The notes under the pieces were generated by a model. That model saw only the letters and a list, made by a program, of their open reading frames with translations, did not search any database and was not told the DNA's origin. Shown piece after piece: positions 60,999 through 64,000 of a DNA stretch of 64,000 nt. The stretch is from NCBI RefSeq assembly GCF_025836975.1, contig NZ_CP107548.1, positions 248,001 to 312,000 on the forward strand. Direction: 5' to 3'. The stretch is from Pollutimonas sp. M17 (GTDB lineage Bacteria > Pseudomonadota > Gammaproteobacteria > Burkholderiales > Burkholderiaceae_B). Numbering within the stretch: position 1 is the first letter of the stretch; every line of letters begins with the position of its first letter. Both the position numbers and the translations under genes were made by a program.

Positions 60999-62729
60999 CT
61001 AGTGATTGTCGCGCGGGACTTTGGCGCCGCTTTTGCCGACCAGGAAATCGAAGTCGACCCCTTCGTGGGCTTGCAGGACATGATCCACGTACAGCTTCAC
61101 ATAGCCGCGATCAGTGTGGATGGCGGGAGGCTGCCACGTCTGGCGCCGCGCTTCGAGCTCGGCGTCGTCCACGTGCAACTGCAGATTCCTGCCGGGGACG
61201 TCCAGCGTGATCAGGTCGCCGTTCTGGACCAGGGCCAGGGGGCCGCCTATGGCGGCTTCGGGCGACGTGTGCAGGACGACGGTGCCGTAGGCGGTGCCCG
61301 ACATGCGCGCATCGGAGATGCGGATGATGTCGTTGATGCCTTTCTTGAGCAGCTTGGGCGGCAGCGGCATGTTGCCGACCTCGGCCATGCCGGGGTAGCC
61401 CTTGGGACCGCAATACTTCAGGACCATGACGCAGTTTTCGTCGATGTCCAGGTCGTCGTCGTTGATGCGGGCGTGCAGGTCTTCGATGGACTCGAACACC
61501 ACGGCCCGGCCGGTATGCTTGAGCAGATGCGGCGAGGCGGCCGACGGCTTGATGATGGCGCCGTTGGGCGCCAGGTTGCCGCGCAGCACGGCGATGCCGG
61601 CGTCCGCCTTGAACGGCTCATCGAAGGAATGGATGACCTCGGGCCGCCAACAGGGCGCCTGGGCAATGTTCTCGCCCAGCGTGCGGCCGTTGACAGTCAG
61701 TGCGGACAGGTGCAGCAGGCCCTTCTCTCCCAATTGGCTGAGAATGGCCGGGAGGCCGCCCGCTTCGAAGAAGTCTTCCATCAGATAGCGGCCGGAGGGC
61801 ATCAGGTCCAGCAGGCAATGCACGTTGCGGCCCAGCTTGTCCCAGTCGTCCAGGCTGAGTTCGACGCCGATGCGGCGCGCCAGGGCGATGAGGTGCACGA
61901 CGGCATTGGTGGATCCGCCGATGGCGGCATTGGTCCGGATGGCATTCTCGAACGCTTCGCGGGTCAGTATCTGCGACATGCGCACGTCGTCGCTCACCAG
62001 CTGGACGATGCGGCGGCCGGCTTCGCGCGCCATCAGGTGGCGCCGGGCGTCGACGGCGGGGATTGCCGCATTGCCCGGCATGCCCATGCCCAGCGCCTCG
62101 ACCATGCAGGCCATGGTGGAAGCGGTGCCCATGGTCATGCAATGGCCGTGTGAACGGTGCATCGACGCTTCCGCTTCGTGGAACTGCTTCAGCGTGATGG
62201 CGCCGGCGCGCAGCTGTTCGCTCATCGATATGGTGTTGGTGCCCGATCCGACCGCCTTGCCTTCATAGTAGCCGCGCAGCATGGGGCCGCCCGATATGCC
62301 GACGGTGGGCAGGTCGACGCTGGCCGCGCCCATCAGCAGGGAAGGCGTGGTCTTGTCGCAGCCCATCAGCAGGACGACGCCGTCCAGCGGATTGGCGCGC
62401 ACGGCTTCTTCGACGTCCATGGACGCCAGGTTGCGGTACAGCATGGCGGTGGGGCGCATCATGGTTTCGCCCAGCGACAGCACGGGGAACTCCAGCGGGA
62501 ATCCGCCCGCGTCCAGCACGCCGCGGCGCACGTGCTCGGCCAGCTCGCGGAAGTGCGAGTTGCACGGGGTCAGTTCTGACCAGGTATTGCAGATGCCGAT
62601 GACGGGGCGGCCATCGAACTGATCCTGGGGAATGCCGCTGTTCTTCAGCCACGATCGGTAGTAGAAGCCCATCTTGTCCTGGCGGTCGAACCAGGCCTGG
62701 CTGCGTAGTTTCTTGCGATTGGTCGTCAT
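60999..62729 (-). CDS. IlvD/Edd-family dehydratase (sugar-acid type)
   Basis: A 576-aa Fe-S dehydratase. Conserved Cys lie in GICNTWSELTPCNSH (Cys47/Cys56), LMGCDKTTPSLLMG (Cys124) and RSHGHCMTMGTASTMAC (Cys197 and Cys208). The combination and the length fit L-arabonate/D-xylonate dehydratase-like sugar-acid enzymes rather than dihydroxy-acid dehydratase of branched-chain synthesis. The reaction is removal of water from an aldonic acid to give a 2-keto-3-deoxy acid. The ATG at 62727-62729 is preferred; the longer frame to 62918 has no family match. Confidence 0.88.
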   Translation of the reverse strand: MTTNRKKLRSQAWFDRQDKMGFYYRSWLKNSGIPQDQFDGRPVIGICNTWSELTPCNSHFRELAEHVRRGVLDAGGFPLEFPVLSLGETMMRPTAMLYRNLASMDVEEAVRANPLDGVVLLMGCDKTTPSLLMGAASVDLPTVGISGGPMLRGYYEGKAVGSGTNTISMSEQLRAGAITLKQFHEAEASMHRSHGHCMTMGTASTMACMVEALGMGMPGNAAIPAVDARRHLMAREAGRRIVQLVSDDVRMSQILTREAFENAIRTNAAIGGSTNAVVHLIALARRIGVELSLDDWDKLGRNVHCLLDLMPSGRYLMEDFFEAGGLPAILSQLGEKGLLHLSALTVNGRTLGENIAQAPCWRPEVIHSFDEPFKADAGIAVLRGNLAPNGAIIKPSAASPHLLKHTGRAVVFESIEDLHARINDDDLDIDENCVMVLKYCGPKGYPGMAEVGNMPLPPKLLKKGINDIIRISDARMSGTAYGTVVLHTSPEAAIGGPLALVQNGDLITLDVPGRNLQLHVDDAELEARRQTWQPPAIHTDRGYVKLYVDHVLQAHEGVDFDFLVGKSGAKVPRDNH

Positions 62730-62763
62730 GTATTGAGGTCCGTGCTGATCGGATGTGGATGTT

Positions 62764-63786
62764 CTATGCCGTTGCGGCTTGCGCTTCGCGGCTGCTTGCC
62801 ATGCGCACGCACAAGTCGTAGGCCTGCTGCAGGCCTTCGATGTTGGCGACGCCCTTGCCGGCGATGTCGAAGGCGCTGCCGCTGGCCGAGGTGACCACCG
62901 GTACGGGCAGGCCGCCATGCAGGGTCACGCCATGGTCGAAGCCGATGAGCTTCATGGCGATCTGCCCCTGGTCGTGATACATGGAGACGATGGCGTCGAA
63001 ATCGCCGCGGCGGGCGGCAATGAATATGGTGTCCGGCGAATAGGGGCCGCGCGCGTCCATGCCCATGGACTGCGCCTTCTTCACGGCCGGCTCGATGATT
63101 TCGATTTCTTCCATGCCGATGGAACCGCCGTCGCCCGCATGCGGGTTCAGGCCCGACACGGCGATGCGGGGCTTTGCGATGCCCGACTGGCGCAGTGCCG
63201 CGTCGATGATCTTTACCGCGTCGCAGATGCCGTCCTGGGTGATCAGGTCGGCCACTTCGCGGATGGGCACGTGCGAGGTCACCCGGGACGTCCATAGGTG
63301 TCCGGTGATGTTGAACTCGCAGACGAAGCCCGGTACCTGCAGGCTTTGCTGTATGTGGCGCAGTTCGTCTTCTTCGGTAAGCCCGCCCAGGCGCAGCGAG
63401 TGCTTGTTGAGCGGCGCAAAAACGATGCCGTCGCACAGGCCGCGCTTGACGGCGTCCAGCGCGGTTTCCAGCGCCACGAAGGAGGCCCGGCCGGCTTCCA
63501 GCGTGCATTCGCCCAGCGGGGGCGATTGGCCGTCCAGCCAGTTGGCTTCCAGCACCGTCACCCGGCCCGGCTCGTAGCGTATGTCGTCCAGGCTCTTGAT
63601 GGCCAGGGTGGGCAGTTCGATTCCGGTCAGGCGCTGCGCATCGGCCAGCACGACGGGGTCGGCGATCAGCAGCAGGTTGGCGGCGTTGCGATTCTGCTCG
63701 CGCCCCAGCAGCTTGACAGCCATTTCGGGGCCGACTCCGGCCGGGTCGCCAAGCAGGACTGCAAGACGGGGACGCTTGGTGCTCAT
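62764..63786 (-). CDS. pdxA2: PdxA2-family 4-hydroxythreonine-4-phosphate dehydrogenase-like protein
   Basis: A 340-aa member of the PdxA family. LAVLLGDPAGVGPEMAVKLL at the start, FAPLNKHSL, AVSGLNPHAGDGGSIGMEEI and VSMYHDQGQIAMKLIGFD carry the metal- and phosphate-binding residues. Its neighbours (IlvD/Edd dehydratase, SDR, Bug receptor) point to PdxA2, which oxidises and decarboxylates four-carbon sugar-acid phosphates in catabolism rather than making PLP. The ATG at 63784-63786 is 35 bp upstream of the dehydratase gene's side. No DUF1537-type kinase is in the window; it may lie beyond the right edge. Confidence 0.85.
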   Translation of the reverse strand: MSTKRPRLAVLLGDPAGVGPEMAVKLLGREQNRNAANLLLIADPVVLADAQRLTGIELPTLAIKSLDDIRYEPGRVTVLEANWLDGQSPPLGECTLEAGRASFVALETALDAVKRGLCDGIVFAPLNKHSLRLGGLTEEDELRHIQQSLQVPGFVCEFNITGHLWTSRVTSHVPIREVADLITQDGICDAVKIIDAALRQSGIAKPRIAVSGLNPHAGDGGSIGMEEIEIIEPAVKKAQSMGMDARGPYSPDTIFIAARRGDFDAIVSMYHDQGQIAMKLIGFDHGVTLHGGLPVPVVTSASGSAFDIAGKGVANIEGLQQAYDLCVRMASSREAQAATA

Positions 63787-63852
63787 ATCTATTCCTTTGA
63801 CTTTGTCGGGTAATGCGCAAGGCCGATGACGGCCTTGACTTGATGGGGAGGT

Positions 63853-64000
63853 TTATTCCGGTCGGATGTTGGCCGCTTTCAGCAGCTTGCCGTAGCGTTC
63901 GTATTCGTCTTTGTTCATGGCGGCGAATTGCTCGGCTGTCATGGGCTCGATTTCACCGCCCAGGCCTTTGATGCGTTCTACGACGTCGGGCAGTTTCAGC
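63853..64000 (-). CDS. Bug-family TTT receptor, C-terminal fragment cut by window edge
   Basis: The minus strand reads in frame from the window end to a TAA at 63853-63855, giving 48 visible residues that start LKLPDVVERIKGLGGEIEPM and end LLKAANIRPE. The EPMTAEQFAAMNKDEYERYG pattern is the typical Bug/TctC C-terminal helix region. It lies 66 bp upstream of pdxA2, so it is probably the first gene of that operon in view. The rest of the gene is outside the window. Confidence 0.82.
   Translation of the reverse strand, partial: LKLPDVVERIKGLGGEIEPMTAEQFAAMNKDEYERYGKLLKAANIRPE

Noticed and set aside
60216-62153. A 645-aa plus-strand frame across the SDR and IlvD/Edd genes.
   Set aside because: It is antisense to two genes with intact catalytic motifs and has no recognisable domain.

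Overview
The window looks like a chromosomal segment of a beta-proteobacterium of the order Burkholderiales, most likely family Alcaligenaceae (the Bordetella/Achromobacter/Pusillimonas type). The inference rests on several Bug-type tripartite tricarboxylate transporter (TTT) receptors, GntR/LysR-controlled sugar-acid operons, and the high GC of the right half. No ribosomal or other core gene fixes the genus. Nearly all of the first 48.6 kb is one surface-glycan locus; the rest is small-molecule catabolism and transport.

Region A (1-22.3 kb, minus strand) is a long, tightly coupled nucleotide-sugar operon. Its transcription entry is marked by an exact 12-nt ops element (GGCGGTAGCGTG, 22293-22304) and an EPS-associated MarR-type gene. 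It then makes UDP-GlcA (ugd), GDP-L-fucose (manC, gmd, fcl) and UDP-xylose (a UDP-glucuronate decarboxylase), has a PglK-like ABC flippase candidate, and carries a pseudaminic-acid-type pathway (pseB, pseC, pseG, pseH, pseI). No canonical PseF is present; instead there are two SpsF-type cytidylyltransferases, one fused to a class III aminotransferase. A methyltransferase and an aldo/keto reductase sit inside the pse block. Beyond pseI lies an extra module (SpsF-type transferase, Gfo/Idh oxidoreductase, DegT aminotransferase, FemAB-like acyltransferase, methyltransferase-like protein, and a truncated GT-like gene at the left edge).

Region B (22.7-29.4 kb) holds glycosyltransferases in two divergent sets. 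On the minus strand are a GT4, a polytopic membrane protein and a GT2. On the plus strand are a GT2, a GT11 alpha-1,2-fucosyltransferase (the likely GDP-fucose user) and a GT4.

Region C (29.5-48.6 kb, minus strand, visibly higher GC) is a Wzx/Wzy-type export operon starting with wza-wzb-wzc-wzx. It continues with a pyruvyl transferase family protein, glycosyltransferases, an AsnB-type amidotransferase, a CapK/PaaK-like adenylate-forming enzyme, a Wzy candidate, and a bacillosamine-type set (pglA-, pglC-, pglD-, pglE-, pglF-like).

Region D (49.4-64 kb) is catabolic. A LysR regulator lies between an RraA-like/Bug operon (plus) and an aspartate dehydrogenase-like/SDR operon (minus). Both operons carry the same promoter layout: a 15-bp palindrome, 15 nt, AAATCGTTTG, then a sigma70 promoter with a 17-nt spacer. 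Next come an orphan HigA-like antitoxin and a GntR regulator with a perfect 32-bp palindrome in its divergent promoter. The operon facing it encodes a SAF-domain dehydrogenase-like protein, a Bug receptor, TctB and TctA, and ends at a bidirectional terminator. Converging on it is an SDR / IlvD-Edd dehydratase / PdxA2-like operon with another Bug receptor cut by the right edge. Together these suggest uptake and oxidation of an unidentified sugar acid.
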